DNA of 5,951 nt, taken from Leptospira sp. (GTDB lineage: Bacteria > Spirochaetota > Leptospiria > Leptospirales > Leptospiraceae). This document shows, in pieces, positions 1 to 5,951 of this stretch (position 1 is the stretch's first letter; the number at the start of each line of letters is the position of its first letter). Below the pieces are notes generated by a model that worked only from the letters and a program-made list of their open reading frames with translations, had not been told where the DNA came from and did not search any database. Location: NCBI GenBank assembly GCA_021413405.1, contig JAIOQL010000226.1, forward strand, positions 1-5,951, written 5' to 3'. The position numbers were made by a program, and so were the translations under genes.

Positions 1-2282
1 CTGCAGGCATATCCAGATTTAAAATGGAACGCAATGAAACATTGAAACGACTTGATGACACAAAGCAAAACCTTCTCCGGATCGGAGACATCATGAATTC
101 AATGCAGAAAGAGCTTGATCTGAAAGAAAAACAGTCTGAGCGTGCCAAGGCCTATTTTAAATTAAAAACGGAACTTGCGAATGCGGATAAAAATTTACGG
201 TATCTGAAGCTGAAAAATTTACAGGACAGGCTGAACAAAACAGGATCTGAACTGGAAATAACAAGAGAAAAAAACGGTCAGATAATGGAACGTCTGAAAA
301 ATGAATCTGGCCTTCTTGAGTCATATGAAAACAGAAAATATGAAATAGAAAAAAGAATTTCTGATATCGACAAAAAATTGATGGATTTCATTTCCAAAAA
401 AGAAATTCAGAAGGAGAAATCTCTCCGGATTAAAGGAATAATCGCTGAGTACCAGGAGAGAATTTCTGAAGTTATTCTGAAAAGCAGCCGGGAATCCTCC
501 GAAAAGGAAGAAACCTTAGTCCAGTTTAATGCGATTTCCGGAAATATAATTGCTCTTGAAAAAGAGTCGCTCGAAATGCAGAATTATATCAATGAATCGG
601 CTTCGGTGAGGGCTTCTATTGAGAATGAAATAGACGGAGCTCTTTTGCAGATTAAGTCATTCCAGGATAAAATTACCAATAATGAGAAAAGACATGCCCT
701 GCTCAGGGAAAAACTGAAGGTTATCACCGTCTCCCTCATTGGCCAGATAGAAGAGAGGAAAAAGGAAGCCTTGAAAACAGAAGGAAAAAGAGGCGAGATG
801 AAATCCGATCTCCTTCAACTTCTCAGTAGATTTATTGAATCCCAGGAAGCAGGAATTGAACTTTTGCAGCAGGGCAAAATCGAAGAGTCGCTTCAATTGT
901 TCAGATCCGTTGGTTTCACCGGATTCCGGAATCAACTGACGGAGCTTCTTTCCATTGAAGATTTGTTCCGGTCAATACTGTTTGATAAAGACGGGATTCT
1001 TGCGCAAAAAGAAAGCATTGATCAGGAAATTGAAGACCTGTTCCTTGAAAATGAAAATTATTCGCGGGAAATGAAAGAGCTTTTTTCCAATGTAGAGATT
1101 TTCCGGAATCAATTGGAAAGAAAGAAAGAAGAAATTGTAAAATCCGAGAAGAAACTCCTCGAAATTGATGCAAGATCTGCCAATTACCGGGAAATGCAAA
1201 CTAACTTATCAAGAAAAACTACAGAGATTGAGAAGAGAATTATCGAGCTCATCGAAAATAAATCGGCACTTGAAAGCAAGCAATTGGCACATCTCGATGA
1301 ATTGAAAGAAATTGAAATCCTTGTTGCAAAATCAGATAGCGAATTTGCCGGTATCAATGCAATACTTGAAAAGGAAAAGAATTCGTTGCAGGAAGTTTTT
1401 GGTAGCATCGTCGAACTCAGATCTTCTTCTCAGAAAGACCAGGTTGAGCTGCAAAGACTTCTCCCTTTATTGTCCGAACAGGAACGGAAAGCATCGGCTC
1501 TCAAGGCACAAATGGATGCATTCAACGAAGAATTGTATAATGATTATTCAATGACTGCTGATGAGCTGTCAGAAGAAAAAAAAGATGAAGAATTGTTTCA
1601 GGAAAAAGAGGAACTCACATCAAGAAATGTTAAATCTGAAATCCAGATGCTAGGCGGGATCAACCCGATGGCTGTGGAAGAGTTCCAGAATATCAAGGAA
1701 ATCTTCGATCATCACAGAGAACAAAAAGAGGATATAGAGGCCAGTAAAAGAGACATCGAAGAGGTTCTGATAAATATTAATTCAGAGTCGGAAAAACTAT
1801 TTCTGGAGACTTTCGAAATCATTAAAGCAAATTTTCAGGAAACCTTTTCTACACTGTTCAATGGTGGCCGGGCAACTATTGAACTTACAGAGAAAGCGGA
1901 TTCACTGAACGCTGGGATTGAAATTATTGCAGAACCTCCTGGTAAACATGTTCAAAATTTGCGTCTTCTTTCCGGTGGCGAAAAATCCCTAACAGTGATT
2001 GCTCTTTTGTTTGCGATTTATATGGTGAAACCGTCCCCCTTTTGCTTTTTGGATGAGATTGATGCTGCACTGGATGAAATAAATAAAATTCGCTTTTGCC
2101 AGATCCTTGATAAATTCAAAGACAAAAGTCAGTTCATTGTAGTCACACACGCACCGCCAACAATTTCGAGGGCGGCAACTATTTTTGGAGTCACAAACGA
2201 AGAGTTTGGAATTTCCAGAATTGTATCTCTAAAACTGGACGAAGCGAGGTCTTTTTCAAAAAAGATGGCAGAAGCAGTCTAA
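1..2282 (+). CDS. smc: Chromosome segregation protein SMC, C-terminal part (5' end cut by window)
   Basis: ATPase of the bacterial condensin (SMC with ScpA and ScpB), which organises and segregates the chromosome. The frame is open to the window edge; the codons before the first ATG (position 24) read AGISRFK, the conserved SMC stretch after the N-terminal ATPase half. That ATG is therefore internal and roughly 160 N-terminal residues, including Walker A, lie outside. Counting that Met as 1, residues 1-540 are mostly charged coiled coil (KEKQ, REKLK, ERKKEE patterns). After this come LGGINPMA (about 542), the ABC signature LSGGEKSL (about 649), Walker B PFCFLDEID with D677 and E678, the D-loop, and the switch histidine in VVTHAPP (H709). 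The C-terminal ATPase half looks intact. Between AGISRFK and LGGIN there are about 540 residues, against some 840 in Bacillus SMC, and I see no glycine-rich hinge domain. The inferred full protein is about 915 residues. The stop lies 3 bases before thiG. Confidence 0.95.
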   Translation, partial: AGISRFKMERNETLKRLDDTKQNLLRIGDIMNSMQKELDLKEKQSERAKAYFKLKTELANADKNLRYLKLKNLQDRLNKTGSELEITREKNGQIMERLKNESGLLESYENRKYEIEKRISDIDKKLMDFISKKEIQKEKSLRIKGIIAEYQERISEVILKSSRESSEKEETLVQFNAISGNIIALEKESLEMQNYINESASVRASIENEIDGALLQIKSFQDKITNNEKRHALLREKLKVITVSLIGQIEERKKEALKTEGKRGEMKSDLLQLLSRFIESQEAGIELLQQGKIEESLQLFRSVGFTGFRNQLTELLSIEDLFRSILFDKDGILAQKESIDQEIEDLFLENENYSREMKELFSNVEIFRNQLERKKEEIVKSEKKLLEIDARSANYREMQTNLSRKTTEIEKRIIELIENKSALESKQLAHLDELKEIEILVAKSDSEFAGINAILEKEKNSLQEVFGSIVELRSSSQKDQVELQRLLPLLSEQERKASALKAQMDAFNEELYNDYSMTADELSEEKKDEELFQEKEELTSRNVKSEIQMLGGINPMAVEEFQNIKEIFDHHREQKEDIEASKRDIEEVLININSESEKLFLETFEIIKANFQETFSTLFNGGRATIELTEKADSLNAGIEIIAEPPGKHVQNLRLLSGGEKSLTVIALLFAIYMVKPSPFCFLDEIDAALDEINKIRFCQILDKFKDKSQFIVVTHAPPTISRAATIFGVTNEEFGISRIVSLKLDEARSFSKKMAEAV

Positions 2283-2285
2283 TGT

Positions 2286-3128
2286 ATGGATAGGGTTCCT
2301 TTGGAAGAGAAGAATCTTTTAAATACAAACGATGCTCTAAAAATCGGAGACAAAGATTTTGAATCCAGGCTATTTATAGGTACGGGTAAATTCTCTTCAC
2401 CGGTAGCTATGGAGAAAGCTATTCTCTCCTCCGGGACAGGAATTGTAACCGTTGCGCTCAGGAGAGTTGATCTCGCAAAAAATGATGACGATATTTTAAA
2501 ACACATCAATCGGGAGCGTGTTTTGCTCCTTCCAAATACGAGCGGAGCCAGAACTGCGGAGGAGGCGATTCGGCTTGCACGACTTGCACGGTCACTTGGA
2601 GCAGGAAACTGGGTGAAACTGGAAGTAACTCCTGATCCGGTTTATCTGTTGCCCGACCCTATCGAAACCCTGAAAGCAGCAGAAATTTTGGCGAAAGAGG
2701 GTTTTAATGTAATGCCATACGTTAACGCGGATCCAGTGCTTTGCAAGAGACTGGAAGAAGCCGGGTGTGTTTGTGTCATGCCACTTGGTTCTCCTATTGG
2801 TTCGAATGCAGGAATTAAAACAAAATCAAATATTGAAATCATTATTTCCCAGGCAAATGTGCCAGTCATAATTGATGCGGGACTTGGTGAGCCATCACAC
2901 GCAGCGGAAGCAATGGAAATGGGTGCCGATGCAGTTTTGGTAAATACGGCAATCGCCATTGCAAATGATCCAGAGCAGATTGCATTTGCGTTTAGGCTCG
3001 CGGTGATCGCAGGAAGAATTTCCTATTTACAGAAAGGCAGAAAAAAATCTTTCATCGGAAATTTAAAGGCCAATGCTTCAAGTCCTCTCACCGGATTTTT
3101 GAATGAAGATTTACGAAATGTTTCCTGA
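2286..3128 (+). CDS. thiG: Thiazole synthase ThiG
   Basis: Forms the thiazole phosphate of thiamine in the cytoplasm from 1-deoxy-D-xylulose 5-phosphate, ThiS thiocarboxylate and dehydroglycine. The 280 residues follow the ThiG TIM-barrel throughout: FIGTGKF (about 31-37), LPNTSGARTAEEA, NWVKLEV, NVMPYVNADP, MPLGSPIGSNAGI, IIDAGLGEPSHAAEAMEMGADAVL split over two strands and helices, and a final SSPLTGFL. K111 in NWVKLEV matches the lysine that forms the imine with the sugar phosphate (Lys96 in Bacillus, from memory). The protein has about 15 extra N-terminal residues; the usual start would be near LKIGDKDF, but no start codon occurs there, so the ATG 3 bases after the smc stop is kept. It has no strong Shine-Dalgarno sequence, which fits translation coupled to smc. 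The 3' end overlaps thiH by 26 bases. No thiamine riboswitch precedes the gene, because smc coding sequence runs right up to it. Confidence 0.96.
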   Translation: MDRVPLEEKNLLNTNDALKIGDKDFESRLFIGTGKFSSPVAMEKAILSSGTGIVTVALRRVDLAKNDDDILKHINRERVLLLPNTSGARTAEEAIRLARLARSLGAGNWVKLEVTPDPVYLLPDPIETLKAAEILAKEGFNVMPYVNADPVLCKRLEEAGCVCVMPLGSPIGSNAGIKTKSNIEIIISQANVPVIIDAGLGEPSHAAEAMEMGADAVLVNTAIAIANDPEQIAFAFRLAVIAGRISYLQKGRKKSFIGNLKANASSPLTGFLNEDLRNVS

Positions 3129-4233
3129 ATTATTTCATGCTCATAATTTCAGTAATGCAATTGAGAAGGTTAAAGCCAAATCACTTGCCGACGTAGAAGG
3201 AGCCCTACACCGCGCCTTTTCGGGAAATCCAACTGACTTTAATGATTATCTGGCTTTTGTTTCGCCTTCTGCCGCGAAATATCTCGAGACGATGGCATCT
3301 ATCGCACAATCAATTACTATGCAGAGATTCGGAAAGACTATGCAACTTTTTATGCCCTTGTATCTTTCTAATGAATGTAGATCTTCCTGTTTATATTGCG
3401 GGTTTAGTTTTGAAAATAAAATTCCGCGAAAAACTTTGAAATTTGAAGAACTAAGGATTGAAGCAGAATTGATTTCTCAAAAAGGAATAAATCATATTCT
3501 GATTCTGACAGGGGAAGATTATTCTCATACTCCAGTGGAGTATATATCAGATTGCATCCAGATTCTAAAAGAATATTTTTCATCAGTTGCGATAGAAGTG
3601 TATCCTCTTGAGGTTGCTGAATATGAAAAGTTAATCAATGCAGGTGCTGATGGTCTTGTTCTCTACCAGGAAACATACGATCCGGTTGCATATAAAAAAT
3701 TTCATATTCGTGGGGTTAAAAAAGATATGGAATACCGGCTTTCTGGTCCTGATCGTGGAGGCCTCGCCGGGTTCAGAAAAATCGGTCTTGGGGCTCTCCT
3801 TGGACTTTCGAATGCGTTAGGCGAAATGTATTTTATCGGACTCCATGCACAGTATATGTTCCGGAAATACTGGAGATCTTCAATTCAAATTTCACTACCG
3901 CGGATGAGACCTGCACAAGGAGATTTTCACTCCATAATTCCTGTCCCCGATCCGGAATTCGTTCAATATATACTGGCACTGCGGATATTTTTACCGGATG
4001 CGGGAATCGTTTTGTCAACCAGAGAAAATCCTGATTTACGCGATAACCTTGCCGGGATTGCTATCACTACTATGTCTGCCGGATCACGTACTGAACCGGG
4101 AGGATATCAGGATAGTGGGGCTCTCGAACAATTTGCAACTGAAGATAAGCGGGACGTAAGCGAAATTATGAAAATGCTTTCAGACAAAGGAATCGACCCG
4201 GTTCTAAAGGACTTCGACCGGGTCTTGAGTTAA
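3103..4233 (+). CDS. thiH: Tyrosine lyase ThiH (2-iminoacetate synthase, radical SAM)
   Basis: Radical S-adenosylmethionine enzyme that cleaves tyrosine to dehydroglycine (2-iminoacetate) and p-cresol, feeding dehydroglycine to ThiG. The 376 residues are about the length of E. coli ThiH (377). The [4Fe-4S] motif CxxxCxxC is C92, C96, C99 in NECRSSCLYCGF, preceded by the typical MPLYLSN. Other family stretches follow in order: ILILTGE, EVYPLEVAEYE, LVLYQETYD, GPDRGG, KIGLGALLGLS, SLPRMRP, LSTREN and SAGSRTEPGGYQ. The ATG at 3103 is chosen because it puts the conserved ADVEGAL at the same distance from the start as in E. coli; an in-frame ATG at 3118 is the alternative. A weak GGA lies 7 bases upstream. 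The gene starts inside thiG (26-base overlap), so the two are probably translated together. ThiH rather than the glycine oxidase ThiO supplies the glycine-derived imine here, a route needing an oxygen-sensitive cluster. Confidence 0.96.
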   Translation: MKIYEMFPELFHAHNFSNAIEKVKAKSLADVEGALHRAFSGNPTDFNDYLAFVSPSAAKYLETMASIAQSITMQRFGKTMQLFMPLYLSNECRSSCLYCGFSFENKIPRKTLKFEELRIEAELISQKGINHILILTGEDYSHTPVEYISDCIQILKEYFSSVAIEVYPLEVAEYEKLINAGADGLVLYQETYDPVAYKKFHIRGVKKDMEYRLSGPDRGGLAGFRKIGLGALLGLSNALGEMYFIGLHAQYMFRKYWRSSIQISLPRMRPAQGDFHSIIPVPDPEFVQYILALRIFLPDAGIVLSTRENPDLRDNLAGIAITTMSAGSRTEPGGYQDSGALEQFATEDKRDVSEIMKMLSDKGIDPVLKDFDRVLS

Positions 4234-4239
4234 TGCTGG

Positions 4240-4267
4240 CGGGGTCGCCCCGGATTTGTTTTATTTT
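4240..4267 (+). terminator. Probable rho-independent terminator of the smc-thiG-thiH unit
   Basis: Seven bases after the thiH stop, CGGGG (4240-4244) pairs with CCCCG (4248-4252) around the 3-base loop TCG. The T-rich stretch ATTTGTTTTATTTT follows on the plus strand. The stem is short but entirely G-C except for its closing geometry. The minus strand has no T-run after the hairpin, so it should mainly stop plus-strand transcription. The tail runs into the last codons of the convergent cysteine-rich gene. Confidence 0.65.
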
Positions 4268-4554
4268 CCTTTGTGGTATTTTTGAATGCAAGCTCCGAAC
4301 GCGGTACAAGAGTCTTTGTTGTCTGTGTAACAACCTATTACTGCCTGCTGTTTTTTCTTGCAGGTATTGTGACATCCAGCCTTCAGTTTTTTGTTTTCAT
4401 CGGGCTTGAGTTTTCTCTTATGAATTTCTTCCGTACAGGAAAGATATTTTTCACAAGGCTCATCGCACAAAGAATCCGCTGCCGAAACAATGCTAAAAAT
4501 ACCGGAAGCTGAAAGAAATGAGAAAACTAAAATTAGATTTAATAGATTTTTCAA
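4261..4554 (-). CDS. Small secreted eight-cysteine protein, Leptospira-type Cys-rich family (function unknown)
   Basis: A 97-residue protein of unknown function. The start is TTG, chosen because AAGGGGG lies 5 bases upstream and a full signal peptide begins there: basic MKN, hydrophobic core 4-23, and a likely signal peptidase I site after VSA (residue 25). There is no lipobox; the first cysteine is residue 30. The mature part of about 72 residues is very lysine-rich and has eight cysteines (30, 34, 40, 61, 65, 75, 83, 89), spaced CX3CX5C, then CX3CX9CX7CX5C. The even number and the export signal suggest up to four disulfides outside the cytoplasm. The pattern C..KY..CTEE...RK....E..KL..GC..TCKKK...V..CY....DSC..F..C resembles small Cys-rich proteins I recall from Leptospira; this is recall, not a search. 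The gene begins 19 bases after a tRNA on the same strand and probably shares its promoter. It is convergent with thiH. Confidence 0.85.
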   Translation of the reverse strand: MKNLLNLILVFSFLSASGIFSIVSAADSLCDEPCEKYLSCTEEIHKRKLKPDENKKLKAGCHNTCKKKQQAVIGCYTDNKDSCTAFGACIQKYHKGK

Positions 4555-4559
4555 AGAAT

Positions 4560-4566
4560 CCCCCTT
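4560..4566 (-). promoter_or_regulatory. Ribosome binding site of the Cys-rich gene
   Basis: AAGGGGG on the minus strand, ending 5 bases before the TTG at 4554. It fixes the unusual TTG start, which is also where the signal peptide begins. It lies only 7 bases beyond the encoded CCA end of the tRNA, so processing of the tRNA 3' end would occur right next to it. Confidence 0.75.
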
Positions 4567-4567
4567 A

Positions 4568-4650
<83 letters not shown>

Positions 4651-4656
4651 ATTCTG

Positions 4657-4667
4657 TAAATCTGATA
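4657..4667 (-). repeat. Leader copy of the 11-base repeat flanking the tRNA
   Basis: TATCAGATTTA, ending 6 bases before the tRNA 5' end, one base different from the copy at the tRNA 3' end. The copies are about 89 bases apart, too close to enclose an integrated element. Confidence 0.6.
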
Positions 4668-4674
4668 CCAGATT
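4659..4674 (-). other. Inverted repeat in the tRNA leader
   Basis: AATCTG and CAGATT form perfect six-base arms around the 4-base spacer GTAT on the minus strand. It lies between the inferred transcription start (near 4677) and the tRNA 5' end (4650), so it could form a small hairpin in the leader RNA. Its pairing would compete with pairing of the leader to the tRNA 3' end. Confidence 0.5.
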
Positions 4675-4683
4675 ACCGATAAG

Positions 4684-4713
4684 ATAATATTTTCTGACAC
4701 CGTATCGTGTCAA
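4684..4713 (-). promoter_or_regulatory. Sigma-70-type promoter for the tRNA and Cys-rich gene
   Basis: On the minus strand, a consensus -35 TTGACA (4713-4708) and a -10 TATTAT (4689-4684, one mismatch to TATAAT) are separated by 18 bases. Transcription would start near 4677, about 27 bases before the tRNA. No other comparable promoter lies between glnN and the tRNA. Confidence 0.65.
4695..4712. promoter_or_regulatory. Palindrome over the -35 box, possible operator
   Basis: TGACAC and GTGTCA are perfect six-base arms around CGTATC. The right arm overlaps the -35 box of the minus-strand promoter and the left arm lies in its spacer. Its position would suit a repressor, but some overlap with TTGACA is expected by chance because TGACA is part of the box itself. 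Confidence 0.35.
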
Positions 4714-4769
4714 AGAGAAATTAGCACCGGCTTTCTGATCCACATTTACGGCTTTATCGGCTTCTCTTT
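4712..4769 (-). other. Long-looped inverted repeat after glnN, possible weak terminator
   Basis: Eight-base perfect arms AAAGAGAA and TTCTCTTT (plus-strand 4712-4719 and 4762-4769) enclose 42 bases in which GCCG occurs three times on the minus strand. It starts at the glnN stop codon. There is no clean T-run after it and the loop is long, so termination is doubtful; glnN transcripts might read through into the tRNA. Confidence 0.3.
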
Positions 4770-5951
4770 TAAAAAATAAATAGCATTTCCGAATAAGTTG
4801 GTATTGGCCAATGCTCAGAATTTACAATGGATTCCAGTTTATCAGAAATTTCTCTTACTTCATTCATCGCGGGAATGATTTTGTCCCGGAAATGTTTTGC
4901 ATGTCCGAGAACATCCGGATCTTCATGAGAAAGACCTTTTTCTAGTTCATCAAGCCTGGCTTTTAGTCCGCTGTTGAGAGACGCGACCTCTTTCAGATGG
5001 TCAATCTGCTGTTTAAGTTCTGTATCACCGATCAGTGCTTTTGCTGAGCTAATGCTGTTTGCAGTTTCTCCCTGGTATCTGATACATGCGGGAAGTATCT
5101 GGCGACGTCCCATATCCAGTGTACATTGACCTTCCTGATTGATAGTTTTACTGTAATTTTCAAGAATGATTGTATACCTGCTGTCTACTTCCCGTGCAGA
5201 CAATACTCTATATTTTTGAAAAAGTTCCGATTTGTCTTTTTTGATAAAAGCCGGCAAAGCATCAACGAGAGTGCGGAAATTCGGGAGTCCTCTTTTCTCT
5301 GCTTCTTTTCGCCATTCTTCTGTGTAATTGTCTCCGTTAAAAACGATCCGCTTGTGCGTTTTGATCTTTTCGGTCAAAAGTTTTTGCACTGCCTTCTCAA
5401 GAGGATTACCTGATTTCACTTCGGACTCAAGAGTGTTTGCTATTTCGTCTAACGCTTCTGCTACGATTGTATTTAAAACGATATTCGGCATTCCGAGCGA
5501 TAATGAGGAAGGAACAGCGCGGAATTCAAATTTGTTTCCAGTGAATGCAAAAGGAGAAGTTCTATTTCTGTCAGTAGTGTCTTTCGGCAAATGGGGCAAC
5601 GTTGTAACACCAATCTCCATACTGGTTCCAGGTTTTGAAGATTTTGCCGGACCCGATTCAAGCTGGGTAATGATGTCGGTAAGTTGATCACCAAGGAATA
5701 TGGAAATTATTGCCGGTGGCGCTTCATTTGCACCCAGCCTGTGATCGTTCCCGGGATTTGATATTGCTACGCGGAGAAGATCTCCATGCTTGTCTACTGC
5801 GGATATAACTCCTATCAGAAACACAAGAAACTGAGCATTCATATGCGGATTATCACCCGGTTCGAGAAGATTCTGACCATCGTTTGATGCCATTGACCAG
5901 TTGTTGTGCTTCCCCGATCCATTGATCCCTTTGAACGGTTTTTCGTGAAGA
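4769..5951 (-). CDS. glnN: Glutamine synthetase type III, C-terminal part (5' end cut by window)
   Basis: Joins ammonia and glutamate to glutamine with ATP in the cytoplasm; type III enzymes are about 700-730 residues and unlike the common GlnA. Here 393 C-terminal residues are visible. The frame is open to the edge: 19 codons before the first ATG (5893) read through the hallmark NGSGKHNNWS, so that ATG is internal. Then follow, counting from it, DGQNLLEPG (5-13), the type III signature GNDHRLGANEAPPAI (48-62), DRNRTSPFAFTGNKFEFR, MPNIVLNTIVAEAL, NGDNYTEEW with KEAEKRGLPNFRT, and a helical C-terminal stretch closing with WPIPTYSEMLF, which matches the usual end of the family. The part seen has no break. 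Its start, promoter and nitrogen control are outside. On the same strand 118 bases later comes the tRNA, which has its own promoter. Confidence 0.95.
   Translation of the reverse strand, partial: LHEKPFKGINGSGKHNNWSMASNDGQNLLEPGDNPHMNAQFLVFLIGVISAVDKHGDLLRVAISNPGNDHRLGANEAPPAIISIFLGDQLTDIITQLESGPAKSSKPGTSMEIGVTTLPHLPKDTTDRNRTSPFAFTGNKFEFRAVPSSLSLGMPNIVLNTIVAEALDEIANTLESEVKSGNPLEKAVQKLLTEKIKTHKRIVFNGDNYTEEWRKEAEKRGLPNFRTLVDALPAFIKKDKSELFQKYRVLSAREVDSRYTIILENYSKTINQEGQCTLDMGRRQILPACIRYQGETANSISSAKALIGDTELKQQIDHLKEVASLNSGLKARLDELEKGLSHEDPDVLGHAKHFRDKIIPAMNEVREISDKLESIVNSEHWPIPTYSEMLFIF

Noticed and set aside
1..6. Window begins exactly with CTGCAG, a PstI site
   Set aside because: Probably a clone or contig boundary, or chance; it has no biological meaning here.
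657..1408. Several minus-strand reading frames inside smc
   Set aside because: Phenylalanine- and leucine-rich shadows of the lysine- and glutamate-rich coiled coil on the plus strand.
1575..1582. Run of eight A bases in smc, a possible slippage or programmed frameshift site
   Set aside because: The reading frame continues with good SMC similarity on both sides, and such runs are common in lysine-rich AT-rich genes.
4195..4224. Inverted repeat GACCCGG and CCGGGTC near the end of thiH, considered as a terminator
   Set aside because: The loop is 16 bases, no T-run follows, and both arms encode ThiH residues matching the family (DPV and FDRV). The hairpin at 4240-4252 fits better.
4273..4512. 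Plus-strand reading frame of 79 residues opposite the Cys-rich gene, with hydrophobic stretches
   Set aside because: It begins with GTG and lacks a ribosome binding site. The opposite strand has a good Shine-Dalgarno sequence, signal peptide and ordered cysteines; the hydrophobicity is the mirror of those codons.
5126..5687. Two plus-strand reading frames of 95 and 119 residues
   Set aside because: They lie wholly opposite clearly conserved glutamine synthetase coding sequence and show no motif of their own.

Overview
The window reads as ordinary bacterial chromosome, moderately AT-rich and densely coded. My best guess is a spirochaete close to Leptospira. This rests on a small exported cysteine-rich protein that resembles, from memory, a Leptospira family, and on an unusually short SMC protein. 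No rRNA or species marker is present, so the placement is tentative.

Left two thirds, plus strand: the 3' part of smc (positions 1-2282, cut by the window edge), then thiG (2286-3128) and thiH (3103-4233). The smc stop and thiG start are 3 bases apart, and thiG and thiH overlap by 26 bases, so the three look co-transcribed. SMC compacts and segregates chromosomes. ThiG and ThiH make the thiazole half of thiamine: ThiH splits tyrosine to dehydroglycine, and ThiG joins that with deoxyxylulose 5-phosphate and the sulfur carried by ThiS. ThiS and ThiF are not in the window. A GC hairpin with a T-rich tail (4240-4267) probably ends this unit.

Right third, minus strand, convergent with the first unit: the C-terminal half of a type III glutamine synthetase (glnN, 4769-5951, its 5' end outside the window), a 118-base gap holding a good sigma-70-type promoter with a palindrome over its -35, a CAU-anticodon tRNA with encoded CCA (4574-4650), and 19 bases later a TTG-started gene for a 97-residue secreted eight-cysteine protein (4261-4554). 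The tRNA and the cysteine-rich gene probably share the promoter.

I found no mobile element, CRISPR array, defence system or clearly new system. The points most worth a second look are the SMC protein that seems to lack a standard hinge, the smc-thiG-thiH linkage, the cysteine-rich protein encoded in the wake of a tRNA, and the repeated and complementary sequence around that tRNA.
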